The notes under the pieces are model-generated. The model was not told where the DNA came from and ran no database searches. It saw only the letters and a list, made by a program, of their open reading frames with translations. Shown here in pieces: positions 27,195 to 36,395 of a DNA stretch of 64,000 bases. The stretch is from an uncultured Serinicoccus sp. (lineage in GTDB: Bacteria > Actinomycetota > Actinomycetes > Actinomycetales > Dermatophilaceae), in assembly GCF_947500995.1 (NCBI RefSeq), contig NZ_CANMUA010000009.1, forward strand, positions 62,001 through 126,000. The letters run 5' to 3'. Each line of letters begins with the position of its first letter. Within the stretch, counting starts at the first letter, position 1. A program made the position numbers and the translations under genes.

Positions 27195-28070
27195 ATGACC
27201 GAGCCGAGCGCCACGGCCCCTGCGCCGGATGCCGGCACCCGGCGGGCGACGCGGGCGGCGGCCCGCCGTCCCCCGCGGGCCGGCCGCAACCTGCCGGCGG
27301 CCATCGCGGTCGGCGTCGGCCTGGTGCTCGTCATCCTGGCCAGCCTGGTCTTCTGGAAGCCCGCCTTCGTCTACCTCGTCACCGCTGCCGCGGTGGTCGG
27401 CGTCTGGGAGCTGGACCAGGCCCTGCGCACCGGGCGGGTCGACCCGCCCCGGGTGCCGGTCTTCGCCTCGGTCGGGCTGGTGCCGCTCGCCTACTACCAG
27501 GGGGCGGACGCGCTCGCGGTCGGCTTCGCCACCGCCACGGCGCTCATCCTGGTGTGGCGCAGCATCGGCTTCCCGCGGGACGCCGTCCGCGACGTCGCCG
27601 GCGGCGTCTACATCGTGGCCTACGTCCCCCTGCTCGCCGCCATCGCCTCGCTCATGCTGGCGCAGCCGGACGGCGTCGGTCGGATCATCACCTTCATCCT
27701 CGTCACCGTGGCCTCCGACACCGGAGGGTATGCCGTGGGCGTCCTGCGAGGTCGCACCCCCATGTCTCCCTCGCTGTCGCCGAAGAAGTCCTGGGAGGGC
27801 TTCGCCGGGTCCGTGGCCACGAGCGCGGTCGTGGGGGCCGTCTGCGTGTCCTGGCTTCTGGGCGGGGCCTGGTGGGCGGGACTCGTGGTGGGCACGTGCG
27901 CGGCCGCCTTCGCCACCGTCGGCGACCTCGCCGAGTCCGCGATCAAGCGGGACCTCGGCATCAAGGACATGAGCAGCATCCTGCCCGGCCACGGCGGGGT
28001 GATGGACCGGCTGGACTCCCTCGTCGTGACCGTGCCCGTCTGCTGGGCGCTGCTGCACCTGCTGGTCTGA
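27195..28070 (+). CDS. cdsA: Phosphatidate cytidylyltransferase
   Basis: 291-aa polytopic membrane enzyme making CDP-diacylglycerol. A basic N-terminal tail ([17 protein letters not shown]) precedes roughly eight hydrophobic segments. The signature region is SPKKSWEGFAGS and, near the C-terminus, SAIKRDLGIKDMSSILPGHG followed by GVMDRLDSL, the CDP-alcohol-binding consensus. The RBS GAGGGGGAGGGA precedes the ATG. Order frr-cdsA-rlmN is conserved in actinobacteria. GGTATGCC at 27727-27734 encodes GYA in a membrane helix. Confidence 0.96.
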   Translation: MTEPSATAPAPDAGTRRATRAAARRPPRAGRNLPAAIAVGVGLVLVILASLVFWKPAFVYLVTAAAVVGVWELDQALRTGRVDPPRVPVFASVGLVPLAYYQGADALAVGFATATALILVWRSIGFPRDAVRDVAGGVYIVAYVPLLAAIASLMLAQPDGVGRIITFILVTVASDTGGYAVGVLRGRTPMSPSLSPKKSWEGFAGSVATSAVVGAVCVSWLLGGAWWAGLVVGTCAAAFATVGDLAESAIKRDLGIKDMSSILPGHGGVMDRLDSLVVTVPVCWALLHLLV

Positions 28071-28093
28071 TTCCCTGAGACACTGGGAGGGCC

Positions 28094-29269
28094 ATGACGA
28101 CCGATCTCCCCGCCCCGACCGCCGACCGCCCCGTCCCCGGACAGCTCACCTTCAAGGCCCCCCGGCGCGGCAAGGCCCCGACGCACCTCGCCGACCACGA
28201 CCTGGCGGGCCGCAAGGAATGGGCCACCGAGCTGGGCATCCCCGGGTTCCGCGCCGACCAGGTGAGCCGCCACTACTTCGAGCGGCTCGTCACCGACCCG
28301 GACCAGATGACCGACCTGCCGAAGGCCGGCCGACGTGAGCTCGTCGAGGGCCTGCTGCCCCCGCTGCTCACCCCCGTGCGGGCCCTGTCCGCCGACGACG
28401 GTGCCACGCTCAAGCAGGTCCACCGGCTGCACGACGGCGCCATGGTCGAGTCGGTGCTCATGCGCTACCCCGGTCGGGTGACGATGTGCATCTCCAGCCA
28501 GGCCGGGTGCGGGATGAACTGCCCCTTCTGCGCGACCGGCCAGGCGGGGCTCACCCGCAACCTGTCGACCGCGGAGATCGTCGAGCAGGTCGTCGCCGCG
28601 GCCCGGGCGCTGCGCCACGGCCAGCTGGCCGGGGGCGAGGGAGAGGGCGACGCGGCCGACCAGGTGCGGGTCAGCAACGTCGTCTTCATGGGGATGGGTG
28701 AGGCGCTGGCCAACTACAAGGCGTCCCTCGGGGCCATCCACCGCCTCGTCGACCCCTCCCCGCACGGCCTGGGCATGTCGGCGCGAGGTGTGACGATGTC
28801 GACGGTCGGACTGGCGCCGGCCATCGACAAGCTGGCGGGGGAGGGCATCCCCGTCACGCTGGCCCTGTCCCTGCACGCCCCGGACGACGAGCTGCGCGAC
28901 GAGCTGGTGCCGATCAACACCCGCTGGAAGGTCGACGAGGCCCTCGACGCCGCCCGCCGCTACTTCGAGACGACGGGTCGGCGGGTGTCGATCGAGTACG
29001 CCCTCATCCGCGACATCAACGACCAGGCGTGGCGCGCCGACCTGCTGGGCGAGAAGCTCAACGCGCGCGGGCGCGGATGGGTGCACGTCAACCCCATCCC
29101 GCTGAACCCGACGCCGGGGAGCAAGTGGACCGCCTCCCGCCGCGGGGTCGAGCAGCAGTTCGTCGAGCGGCTGCTGGCCCACGGCATCCCCACGACCGTG
29201 CGCGACACCCGCGGGTCGGACATCGACGGCGCCTGCGGGCAGCTCGCGGCGACCGCCCAGCCCTCCTGA
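28094..29269 (+). CDS. rlmN: 23S rRNA/tRNA (adenine-C2) methyltransferase RlmN
   Basis: 391 aa radical-SAM methyltransferase acting on A2503 of 23S rRNA and A37 of tRNA. The 4Fe-4S motif CGMNCPFC spans about residues 139-146 after ISSQAG. Other family pieces are [53 protein letters not shown], and the second catalytic cysteine in [13 protein letters not shown] near residue 380. Its stop lies only 6 bp from the stop of the convergent LOG gene, with no terminator between. Confidence 0.97.
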   Translation: MTTDLPAPTADRPVPGQLTFKAPRRGKAPTHLADHDLAGRKEWATELGIPGFRADQVSRHYFERLVTDPDQMTDLPKAGRRELVEGLLPPLLTPVRALSADDGATLKQVHRLHDGAMVESVLMRYPGRVTMCISSQAGCGMNCPFCATGQAGLTRNLSTAEIVEQVVAAARALRHGQLAGGEGEGDAADQVRVSNVVFMGMGEALANYKASLGAIHRLVDPSPHGLGMSARGVTMSTVGLAPAIDKLAGEGIPVTLALSLHAPDDELRDELVPINTRWKVDEALDAARRYFETTGRRVSIEYALIRDINDQAWRADLLGEKLNARGRGWVHVNPIPLNPTPGSKWTASRRGVEQQFVERLLAHGIPTTVRDTRGSDIDGACGQLAATAQPS

Positions 29270-29275
29270 GGCACC

Positions 29276-30487
29276 TCAGCGGAGCAGGTCCGCAGCCTCC
29301 TCGACGGTGTCGACCAGGTGCAGGGCACCCGCCATCGGTCGGTCCGCGGCCAGCGCCTCCAGCAGCGGCCACACGGGCAGCCGGGTCGTCCAGTGCTCCC
29401 GGCCCACCAGGACCAGGGGGGTGAGCCCGTCCTCGGCGTCCACCTCGTAGTAGAGCCGGGTCGCCATCTGGAAGACCTCCTGCACGGTCCCGGCCGCCCC
29501 GGGCAGGACGACGAGGCCGTGCTGCGACTGCGCGAGGAGCAGGTCCTCGCGCAGCGCGTTGGAGAAGAACTTCGCGATGAGCTGGCCGAAGGCGTTGGGC
29601 GGTTCGTGACCGTAGTACCACGTGGGGATGCCCACGCTGCGCAGCCGCAGGGGGCCGCTGGCGTCACCGGTCCCGGCCTCGGCCCGAAGCCGCAGCGCCG
29701 GTAGCGCCCAGGCCCCGATGTCCGGTGCGAAGTCGGGCACGGCCCCCAGCACCTGCAGGGCGTGGTCGAGCAGCCCTTCGTCGACGGCCCAGGCGCCCAG
29801 GTTGGCCGCCTCCATGGCACCCGGACCTCCGCCGGTCAGGACCACGGCGCCGGCAGCGGCCAGACGGTGGCCGAGCAGGGCGGCTGCGGCGAAGTCCTCG
29901 CTCCCACGTCGGAGCGCGTGCCCGCCCATGACCCCGACGACCCTGCGGCCGCCCAGCGCGGCGACGAGGGCGTCGGTCATGGCGTCGTCGTGGATCGCCC
30001 GCAACGCGGTGACGTAGGCGTCGTGGCGGACGGTCGCGTCCTCGAACCAGCGGTAGGCGCGCGCGTCCGGGGTGCGCTCGTAGCCGTGCTCCTCCACCCC
30101 GGCGTAGAGCTCCTGGGCGGTGTAGAGGTGGGCGCGGTAGGGGTCGACGGGTGCGTGCGGCGCGGCGGGGAAGACCAGGGCTCCGGCCCGACGCAGGTGC
30201 GTCTCCACCTCCGCGTCCAGCCGGCCACCGAGCACGACCAGGTCGCCGAGGTCGTCGCGGGCCAGCAGGAGCTCCCGGTCGAGGGTGAGGTCGACGCCCT
30301 GGACGCGGAGGGGCGGCAGCGGGCCCTCCGTCCGCAGCCAGCGCCCCCAGGTGCCGGGGTCCTCCACCTCGCGGTCGTCCTCGCACGGGTGCGGCTCGAC
30401 GCGGCCGTAGCGCACCTCGGACGTCTCGCCCGCACCGACCGGCCAGTCGCAGACCTGCTCGCTCACCGGACGCTGGCGCTGCTGCAT
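29276..30487 (-). CDS. LOG-family (Rossmann) protein
   Basis: 403 aa. The C-terminal 230 residues carry the LOG/lysine-decarboxylase-like fold: VVGVMGGHALRRGSEDF, VLTGGGPGAMEAANLGAW and LVVLPGAAGTVQEVFQMATR, corresponding to the PGGxGTxxE nucleotide site with two substitutions. LOG enzymes release ribose-5-phosphate from nucleoside monophosphates. The N-terminal 150 residues (LRVQGVDLTLDRELLLARDD) are an extra domain absent from short LOG proteins. The ATG at 30487 lies 8 nt after TAGGGT. It diverges from the acyl-CoA synthetase. The exact substrate is unknown. Confidence 0.85.
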   Translation of the reverse strand: MQQRQRPVSEQVCDWPVGAGETSEVRYGRVEPHPCEDDREVEDPGTWGRWLRTEGPLPPLRVQGVDLTLDRELLLARDDLGDLVVLGGRLDAEVETHLRRAGALVFPAAPHAPVDPYRAHLYTAQELYAGVEEHGYERTPDARAYRWFEDATVRHDAYVTALRAIHDDAMTDALVAALGGRRVVGVMGGHALRRGSEDFAAAALLGHRLAAAGAVVLTGGGPGAMEAANLGAWAVDEGLLDHALQVLGAVPDFAPDIGAWALPALRLRAEAGTGDASGPLRLRSVGIPTWYYGHEPPNAFGQLIAKFFSNALREDLLLAQSQHGLVVLPGAAGTVQEVFQMATRLYYEVDAEDGLTPLVLVGREHWTTRLPVWPLLEALAADRPMAGALHLVDTVEEAADLLR

Positions 30488-30495
30488 ACCGAGGG

Positions 30496-30501
30496 ACCCT
30501 A
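30496..30501 (-). promoter_or_regulatory. -10 box TAGGGT for the LOG gene
   Basis: On the minus strand TAGGGT is 8 nt before the ATG at 30487 and sets that start against the longer frame. Confidence 0.45.
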
Positions 30502-30590
30502 ACGGCCGACGTCCACGGCCCCCCGCACCGCCCGTCGCGCGCCGACGACCGCCCGGCGCCCGGCCCTGGCGCGCGGCCGCCCCGGGGGTG

Positions 30591-30596
30591 TGTGAT
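30591..30596 (+). promoter_or_regulatory. -10-like TGTGAT for the acyl-CoA synthetase gene
   Basis: TGTGAT lies 6 nt before the ATG at 30603 with no RBS, another probable leaderless start. Confidence 0.3.
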
Positions 30597-30602
30597 GGCC
30601 CC

Positions 30603-32519
30603 ATGAGCAGCGACGCCACCCCGCAGCAGGCCTACCGCGAGCAGGTCGCCTCCAGCCTCGCCGACCCCCGGGCCTTCTGGGAGCAGGCGGCGCGCGACAT
30701 CGACTGGATCCACCGGCCGCGCGAGGTCCTCGACACCGGAGGTGCCCCGTTCTACCGCTGGTTCCCGGACGGGACCCTCAACGTCTGCTACAACGCCCTG
30801 GACCGGCACGTGGTGCACGGTCGCGCCGACCAGACGGCCCTCATCCACGACAGCCCGGTCACGGGCACGGTCCGCAGCTGGACCTACGCCGAGCTGCTCG
30901 ACCTCGTGGCGCGTTTCGCCGGCGTGCTGCGCGACCTCGGGGTGGGCCGGGGCGACCGTGTCGTCGTCTACCTCCCGATGGTCCCCGAGGCGGTCATCAC
31001 CATGCTGGCCTGCGCCCGCATCGGTGCGGTGCACTCCGTGGTGTTCGGGGGCTTCGCGCCCGCCGAGCTCGCCGCGCGCATCGAGGACGCGCGCCCCACG
31101 GTCGTCGTCTCGGCGAGCTGTGGCATCGAGCCGAGCCGGGTGGTGCCCTACAAGCCGATGCTCGACGAGGCGATCGCGCGGTCGGCGCACCAGCCCGACC
31201 ACTGCGTCATCCTCCAGCGTGAGCAGCTGACCTGCGAGTTCGGGGAGCGCGACCTCGACTGGGCCAGCCTCATGCACCCCGACGCCGTCGCCCCGGCGGC
31301 GTGCGTCCCCGTGCAGGCGACGGACCCGCTCTACGTCCTCTACACCTCCGGCACGACCGGGCGGCCCAAGGGGATCGTGCGCGACAGCGGGGGGTATGCC
31401 GTCGCCCTGCGCTGGTCGATGACCCACCTCTACGGCGTCCAGCCGGGGGAGGCGTGGCTGTGCGGCTCCGACGTCGGCTGGGTGGTGGGGCACTCCTACA
31501 TCGTCTACGCCCCGCTGCTCACCGGGGCCACGACCATCCTCTTCGAGGGCAAGCCGGTCGGCACCCCCGACGCCGGTGCCTACTGGAGGATGATCGCCCA
31601 GCACCGGGCGGTCGCGGCGTTCACCGCCCCGACCGCGATCCGGGCCATCAAGAAGCAGGACCCGCACGCCGAGCTCGTCCCCGGGCACGACCTCTCCACG
31701 TTGCGGGCGCTCTTCCTCGCCGGCGAGCGCCTGGACCCGGACACCTGGCAGTGGGCGTCCGACCACCTCGGCGTCCCGGTCGTCGACAACTGGTGGCAGA
31801 CCGAGACCGGCTGGCCGATCGCCATCAACCCGGTCGGCCCCGACGGCGCGCTGCTCGACATCCGCCCCGGCAGCCCTGGCCCGGCCACCGTCGGCTACGA
31901 CGTGCGCGTGCTGGACGAGCGGGGCGAGGAGGTGCCCGCCGGCACGGAGGGCGCGATCTGCCTGCGGCTGCCGCTGCCGCCCGGCACCCTGCCCACGCTG
32001 TGGCAGGACGACGAGCGCTACGTCTCCTCCTACCTGTCCGCCTACGACGGGTACTACCTGTCCGGCGACGGCGGCTACGTCGACGAGGATGGCTACGTCT
32101 TCGTCATGGGCCGCACCGACGACGTGCTCAACGTCGCGGGTCACCGGCTGTCCACGGGCGCGCTGGAGGAGGCGCTGGCCGGGCACCCCGCGGTCGCGGA
32201 GTGCGCCGTCATCGGCGTGGCCGACGAGCTCAAGGGGCAGGTGCCCCGCGCCCTGGTCGTGCTCAAGTCCGGGATCGACCCGGACGAGGCCGCAGAGGAA
32301 CGCCTCCGGGAGGAGCTCGTGGCCCGGGTCCGGGCCGAGGTCGGTCCCGTGGCCTCCCTGCGCCAGGTGGACGTCGTGGAGGCGCTGCCCAAGACGCGGT
32401 CGGGCAAGATCCTGCGCCGGACCATGCGTCAGATCGCGGACGGCGACACCCCGATGGTGCCCTCGACGATCGAGGACGTCGCGGTCCTCGACGAGCTGCG
32501 GCCGGTGCTCCGGGGGTGA
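30603..32519 (+). CDS. Propionyl-CoA/acetyl-CoA synthetase (PrpE/Acs-like)
   Basis: 638-aa ANL-superfamily ligase that adenylates a short carboxylate then forms the CoA thioester. The AMP-binding loop is YTSGTTGRPKGIVRDSGGYA, whose continuation is closer to PrpE than to Acs. Others: VVFGGFAPAELAARIEDARP, VVDNWWQTETGWPIAINPVG, YYLSGDGGYVDEDGYVFVMG, GHRLSTGALEEALAGHP and the acetylatable lysine in PKTRSGKILRRTMR near the C-terminus. It fits acetate/propionate use together with aceA/aceB. It ends in a 9-bp-stem hairpin before the WXG cassette. Confidence 0.9.
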   Translation: MSSDATPQQAYREQVASSLADPRAFWEQAARDIDWIHRPREVLDTGGAPFYRWFPDGTLNVCYNALDRHVVHGRADQTALIHDSPVTGTVRSWTYAELLDLVARFAGVLRDLGVGRGDRVVVYLPMVPEAVITMLACARIGAVHSVVFGGFAPAELAARIEDARPTVVVSASCGIEPSRVVPYKPMLDEAIARSAHQPDHCVILQREQLTCEFGERDLDWASLMHPDAVAPAACVPVQATDPLYVLYTSGTTGRPKGIVRDSGGYAVALRWSMTHLYGVQPGEAWLCGSDVGWVVGHSYIVYAPLLTGATTILFEGKPVGTPDAGAYWRMIAQHRAVAAFTAPTAIRAIKKQDPHAELVPGHDLSTLRALFLAGERLDPDTWQWASDHLGVPVVDNWWQTETGWPIAINPVGPDGALLDIRPGSPGPATVGYDVRVLDERGEEVPAGTEGAICLRLPLPPGTLPTLWQDDERYVSSYLSAYDGYYLSGDGGYVDEDGYVFVMGRTDDVLNVAGHRLSTGALEEALAGHPAVAECAVIGVADELKGQVPRALVVLKSGIDPDEAAEERLREELVARVRAEVGPVASLRQVDVVEALPKTRSGKILRRTMRQIADGDTPMVPSTIEDVAVLDELRPVLRG

Positions 32520-32557
32520 CCGCCCCGGCGACCTGTGGACAACTCTCCCCGGGGCGG
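32520..32557 (+). terminator. Hairpin after the acyl-CoA synthetase gene
   Basis: CCGCCCCGG (32520-32528) pairs with CCGGGGCGG (32549-32557) across a 20-nt loop, starting at the stop codon. Confidence 0.5.
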
Positions 32558-32569
32558 CGGCGGCTGTCC

Positions 32570-32575
32570 TAGCCT
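32570..32575 (+). promoter_or_regulatory. -10 box TAGCCT of the WXG cassette
   Basis: TAGCCT predicts a transcript starting near 32582, giving about 45 nt of leader and a canonical RBS (GAGGGGGAG) before the first cassette gene. No -35 is clear. Confidence 0.4.
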
Positions 32576-32626
32576 CGGTGTCAGCCGGGCCTGACGGGCG
32601 CGGCGTGAGACCGAGGGGGAGCACAC

Positions 32627-32947
32627 ATGGGGTATGCCGTGCGCGTGGACGCCGAGCACCTGCGGGCCGCGGCCGGGGAGCTGGACGCGGCCGGGGGAGC
32701 GCTGGAGGAGGTCGCCGACGGGCTCGCCCGCGCCCTGGTGAGCGTGTCCGCGGCGGCCGGCGGGGGTCTGCTCAGCCAGGCGGCGACCGACGCCTCCGGT
32801 CGCTGGCGCTCGGGGCTCCGCGAGGTCGCCGGGCAGGGGGAGTCGCTGGCGCGGGCGGTGCGGCAGGCGCGGGCCGACTACCTCGAGCTGGAGAGGTCCC
32901 TGGCCGGGGGGTGGGCCCGCGGGCCCAGGACGGGGCTGGTGCCGTGA
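32627..32947 (+). CDS. Small WXG100-like protein (putative type VII secretion target)
   Basis: 106 aa, all-helical, with the size and layout of WXG100 proteins: a first helix (AEHLRAAAGELDAAGGALEE), a turn at ASGRWRSGLREVAG where the WxG turn is expected (here W-R-S-G), and a second helix ending QARADYLELERSL. That end contains Y-L-E-L-E, matching the YxxxD/E export signal. There is no Sec signal peptide. It overlaps the next gene as GTGA. No EccA-E core genes lie in the window. Assignment rests on composition and motifs, not on alignment. Confidence 0.55.
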   Translation: MGYAVRVDAEHLRAAAGELDAAGGALEEVADGLARALVSVSAAAGGGLLSQAATDASGRWRSGLREVAGQGESLARAVRQARADYLELERSLAGGWARGPRTGLVP

Positions 32948-34257
32948 GCACCTCGGTGCTGAGGACGTCGCCGGAGGAGATGGAGCGGGCGGCGCGGCGG
33001 CTGCGGGCGGCGGGGGACCAGATCGAGGTCGCGGCCGACCGCCTGCTGAGCGGCGTCCCGCAGGAGCCGGGGTGGTCCGGGCTCGCCGCCTGGCAGGCCG
33101 TCGCTCGGGCCCGTGCCGTGCACCGGGTCACCCGCGCGGCGGCAGCCCCGCCCCGGGAGGCGGCGGCGGCCGTGCTGGACTGTGCGGCCGCGGCACGGGT
33201 GGCGACCCAGGAGGTGCACCGGTGGACCCGGCGGGCCGAGCGGGCCCGGGCCGAGGTCCTGGCGCTGCAGCTCCCGGGACCGCAGCCCGAGCCCGGGCTC
33301 GAGCTGCTCCGGCGGCGCCGGATCGATGAGCTCCAGCACGACGAGGCGCTCGCCCGGCGCCGGGTCGCCGCCGCCGAGGACGAGTTCCGGGAGCAGGAGC
33401 GCGGCACCGCTCGCCGGGTGGCGCAGGCCTGGGACGTCCTCGGGGAGATGCGCGACCTGGCGACCGCGCCCAGGAAGGCCGTGGAGGCGTTCGGGTATGC
33501 CTGGGGGACCGGTGAGCGGGTCGTCCGCACCACCCAGGTCGTCGTCCAGCTGGCGCGGGCCCGCTGGTCCCGGGCCGCCGACGTGCGGCGGCAGGCGCTG
33601 CGCCGGGCCGCGCACGCGCTGAGCCGGCTGCGTGCCCTGGTGCGGGTCCGCGGAGGGGCCGTCCTCGGGCGGGTGGCGCTCGTGCCGGGGCCGCACCGCC
33701 TGGTCACGGCCTGGCTCGGGGCGTGGGGCGACGTGCGCGACGGAGGTGGCTACGCCGGGTGGCGGGGTGAGGTGACGAGGGGTCTCGCTGCCGCCGGGAT
33801 CGTCGGAGGGTTCATGGTGGTGCCGGGCACCTTCGTCCACCCCGTGGTCGGTGGGGTCGGCGTCGGCCTCCTCACGGCGTGGACGGCCTGGTCGTTGGGC
33901 AACGCCGCCTGGGACGGTGGCTCGGCCCTCGTCCGGTATGCCCGGAGGCACGGCCCGCCCTTCCTGCAGCGGACCGGTCGAGGGGTGGCCGTCGCGTCGC
34001 AGCGGGCCCTGAGTCGGCTGCGGGGGGTTCGCGAGAGCCTCCTCGGACCCGCCGGCGTCCGCCACCGGGTCGTGGGGCTGCCCGCGGGGAGGGTGCGGCT
34101 GCCCTCCCGCGAGCTGGTCGACCGCCTCGTCGGTCGCCTTCCCGGGACGGAGCCGGTCCGCGAGTGGTGGCGCAGGGCGGGCGACCCGCTGCTCATGCCG
34201 GTCGTCCGTGCGCCCGTGCTGCCCGGCCCGGTGCGCCTCGGGCGGTGGCTCCCGTGA
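32944..34257 (+). CDS. Large WXG-motif protein with membrane segments, unknown function
   Basis: 437 aa, not recognised as a named family. Residues 1-180 are predicted helical and carry a WXG motif (EPGWSGLAAWQAVARAR) after RTSPEEMERAARRLRAAGDQ, like the N-terminal targeting part of LXG/WXG secreted proteins. A coiled-coil-like stretch (DELQHDEALARRRVAAAEDE) follows. Around residues 280-317 two hydrophobic segments (GLAAAGIVGGFMVVPGTF, GGVGVGLLTAWTAWSLG) could be membrane helices. The Arg-rich, Leu-rich C-terminus has no recognised catalytic motif. It is coupled to both neighbours by GTGA overlaps. It might be a secreted effector or a membrane partner. Confidence 0.7.
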   Translation: MSTSVLRTSPEEMERAARRLRAAGDQIEVAADRLLSGVPQEPGWSGLAAWQAVARARAVHRVTRAAAAPPREAAAAVLDCAAAARVATQEVHRWTRRAERARAEVLALQLPGPQPEPGLELLRRRRIDELQHDEALARRRVAAAEDEFREQERGTARRVAQAWDVLGEMRDLATAPRKAVEAFGYAWGTGERVVRTTQVVVQLARARWSRAADVRRQALRRAAHALSRLRALVRVRGGAVLGRVALVPGPHRLVTAWLGAWGDVRDGGGYAGWRGEVTRGLAAAGIVGGFMVVPGTFVHPVVGGVGVGLLTAWTAWSLGNAAWDGGSALVRYARRHGPPFLQRTGRGVAVASQRALSRLRGVRESLLGPAGVRHRVVGLPAGRVRLPSRELVDRLVGRLPGTEPVREWWRRAGDPLLMPVVRAPVLPGPVRLGRWLP

Positions 34258-35141
34258 GCGACCTGGACGCCCGGCCCGAGACCGGGACCACCCCGCCCGG
34301 TCCCGGCCTCCCGGGTGGGCCGGTCCTGGTGGTGACAGCCGTCGAGCTCGAGCTGCTCGAGGACGCGCACGACCGGTCGCTCGACCCCGCCACTCTCGAC
34401 GAGGGTGCTGCCCGGCTCGGCACCGTCACCGGCCCGACACCGCGCGCCTGCCCCCCTGCGGCCCAGGAGCGGCCCCGGCCGGCCCGTGCCGAGGCGCTGC
34501 TGTCGCTGCAGGGTAGAGGTCTGCTCGACGCCGACGGCGCGCTCACGGCCGGGACCGCGCTCACCGACCTCGTGCTGGTCATGCTCGACGTCCGGGTCGC
34601 CGCCGAGGCCCTGCTCGTCGTGGAACGGCGGCTCGCCGGGGCCGAGGACCGCCCTGACCTACGTCTCCTGCACCTCGTCGCGGCCGGTGGCGTGGTCGAG
34701 GACCTGCACGCGGGTGGGTGGCACGGGCTGGACCTGCTCGTCGACCCGGGACAGCTGGCCGAGGAGGCCCTCGCCCCGGTGCTGCCCCCGGACGCGCGAG
34801 CGGGTCGGGGTGAGCCGGTGGTGCTGGACCCGGAGGATCCGGACGCCGCGGCGGCCGCGCTCGGGGCGGGCCTGCTGGCCGAGCTCACGCTCGCGCGCCC
34901 CGGCTCGGGGACCGAGGAGTCGGTCCTGCTCGCCGTCGGGGAGTCGGGCTGCCACGTCGCCTGGGCCCCCGCCACGCCGCGAGAGGGTCCGTCCACGGCA
35001 GGCGTCCTGGACGACCGTCCCGCCGCACCGCCGAGGCTGACCTTCGCCCCGACGTCACCGGACGCGCTGCGTGCGCTGGTGCGCGAGTGGGTGTCGCGGG
35101 TGGTCGAGCCGGTGCCGCTGCCCCGCCACGCGCCGGGCTGA
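34254..35141 (+). CDS. EspG-like protein (putative ESX substrate chaperone)
   Basis: 295 aa, no signal peptide or membrane segment. The layout resembles Esp[18 protein letters not shown] near the start, a helix ending [35 protein letters not shown], then beta-rich segments ([34 protein letters not shown]). EspG proteins bind PE/PPE or related substrates and keep them export-competent. The GTG overlaps the previous stop, making this the last gene of a coupled three-gene unit with a WXG100-like protein, which supports a type VII role. Family membership is an inference; a structural search would decide. Confidence 0.45.
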   Translation: MSDLDARPETGTTPPGPGLPGGPVLVVTAVELELLEDAHDRSLDPATLDEGAARLGTVTGPTPRACPPAAQERPRPARAEALLSLQGRGLLDADGALTAGTALTDLVLVMLDVRVAAEALLVVERRLAGAEDRPDLRLLHLVAAGGVVEDLHAGGWHGLDLLVDPGQLAEEALAPVLPPDARAGRGEPVVLDPEDPDAAAAALGAGLLAELTLARPGSGTEESVLLAVGESGCHVAWAPATPREGPSTAGVLDDRPAAPPRLTFAPTSPDALRALVREWVSRVVEPVPLPRHAPG

Positions 35142-35154
35142 CGGCGCCGGCAGG

Positions 35155-35160
35155 CACAAT
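35155..35160 (+). promoter_or_regulatory. -10 box CACAAT for leaderless dxr
   Basis: CACAAT ends 7 nt before the GTG at 35168. It overlaps an alternative in-frame ATG at 35159, so the GTG is the supported start. Confidence 0.5.
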
Positions 35161-35167
35161 GACCGGT

Positions 35168-36382
35168 GTGAGCGCACGCACCCTGACCATCCTCGGCTCG
35201 ACCGGCTCGATCGGCACCCAGGCCATCGACGTCGTCCGCGCGCACCCCGACCGGTTCCGGGTGCAGGCCCTGGCGGCGGGGGGGAGCGACCTGCGGCTGC
35301 TCGCGGCCCAGGCCGTCGAGCTCGAGGTCCCGCAGGTGGCCGTCGCCCGGGAGGACGGCGCGGTGGGCGCCGACCTCAAGGAGGCCCTGTCGGAGGCCGC
35401 CCGCGCGGCGGGGCGGCCGGCATACCGGCCCGAGGTCCTCACGGGGGCCGAGGGGGTGGTGCAGGTCTCGGGTGCAGGGGCCGACGTCGTGCTCAACGGG
35501 GTCACCGGCAGCATCGGCCTGCGCCCGACCCTCGCCGCGCTGGGCGCGGGCAGCACCCTCGCCCTGGCCAACAAGGAGTCCCTCATCGTCGGCGGCCGCC
35601 TCGTCACCGGTGCCGCCGCGCCCGGGCAGATCGCGCCGGTCGACTCCGAGCACAGCGCCATCGCGCAGGCGCTGCGGTCCGGGCGGGCGGACGAGGTGCG
35701 CCGGCTGGTGCTCACCGCCAGCGGGGGACCCTTCCGCGGCATGACCCGGGACGAGCTGGCGCAGGTCACCCCGCAGCAGGCGCTGGCCCACCCTACTTGG
35801 GACATGGGGCAGGTGGTCACCACCAACTCGGCGACCCTGGTCAACAAGGGCCTGGAGGTCATCGAGGCCCACCTGCTTTTCGACATCCCGTTCGACGCCA
35901 TCGACGTGGTGGTGCACCCCCAGTCGGTCGTGCACTCCATGGTCGAGTTCGTCGACGGCTCGACGATCGCGCAGGCCTCGCCCCCGACCATGCACATCCC
36001 CATCGCGCTCGGGCTGGCCTGGCCGGACCGCCTGCCCGACGTCGCCCCGGCCTGCGACTGGGGCCGTGCCACCAGCTGGGACTTCATCCCGCTGGACGAC
36101 GAGGCCTTCCCCGCGGTGAGGCTCGCTCGTCAGGTCGGTCAGGAGGGCGGCACCTTCCCGGCCGTCTACAACGCCGCCAACGAGGTGTGTGTCGCCGCGT
36201 TCCACGCCGGCATGCTGCCCTTCACCGGCATCGTCGACACCGTGGCCGCGGTCGTGGAGGAGCATGCCGGGAACTCCACCGGCGCCGCAGGTGTTGATCT
36301 CTCGGTGGACCAGGTGCTGGCCGCCGACACGTGGGCGCGAGGTGCCGCCGCCCACCGCATCCAGTCCCCCGGCCGGGGCTGA
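35168..36382 (+). CDS. dxr: 1-deoxy-D-xylulose 5-phosphate reductoisomerase
   Basis: 404 aa, second enzyme of the MEP pathway to isopentenyl diphosphate. The NADPH-binding start is [16 protein letters not shown]; active-site segments are [70 protein letters not shown] and [11 protein letters not shown]. The GTG start is fixed by the -10 position. dxr-rip1-ispG is the conserved actinobacterial trio; rip1 starts 13 bp downstream. Confidence 0.97.
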   Translation: MSARTLTILGSTGSIGTQAIDVVRAHPDRFRVQALAAGGSDLRLLAAQAVELEVPQVAVAREDGAVGADLKEALSEAARAAGRPAYRPEVLTGAEGVVQVSGAGADVVLNGVTGSIGLRPTLAALGAGSTLALANKESLIVGGRLVTGAAAPGQIAPVDSEHSAIAQALRSGRADEVRRLVLTASGGPFRGMTRDELAQVTPQQALAHPTWDMGQVVTTNSATLVNKGLEVIEAHLLFDIPFDAIDVVVHPQSVVHSMVEFVDGSTIAQASPPTMHIPIALGLAWPDRLPDVAPACDWGRATSWDFIPLDDEAFPAVRLARQVGQEGGTFPAVYNAANEVCVAAFHAGMLPFTGIVDTVAAVVEEHAGNSTGAAGVDLSVDQVLAADTWARGAAAHRIQSPGRG

Positions 36383-36395
36383 GGAGGAGGTTCGC

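Noticed and set aside
29664-32624. Nearly 1000-codon minus-strand open frame
   Set aside because: It lies antisense to the well-supported acyl-CoA synthetase and overlaps the LOG gene in another frame; long antisense frames are expected at this GC content.
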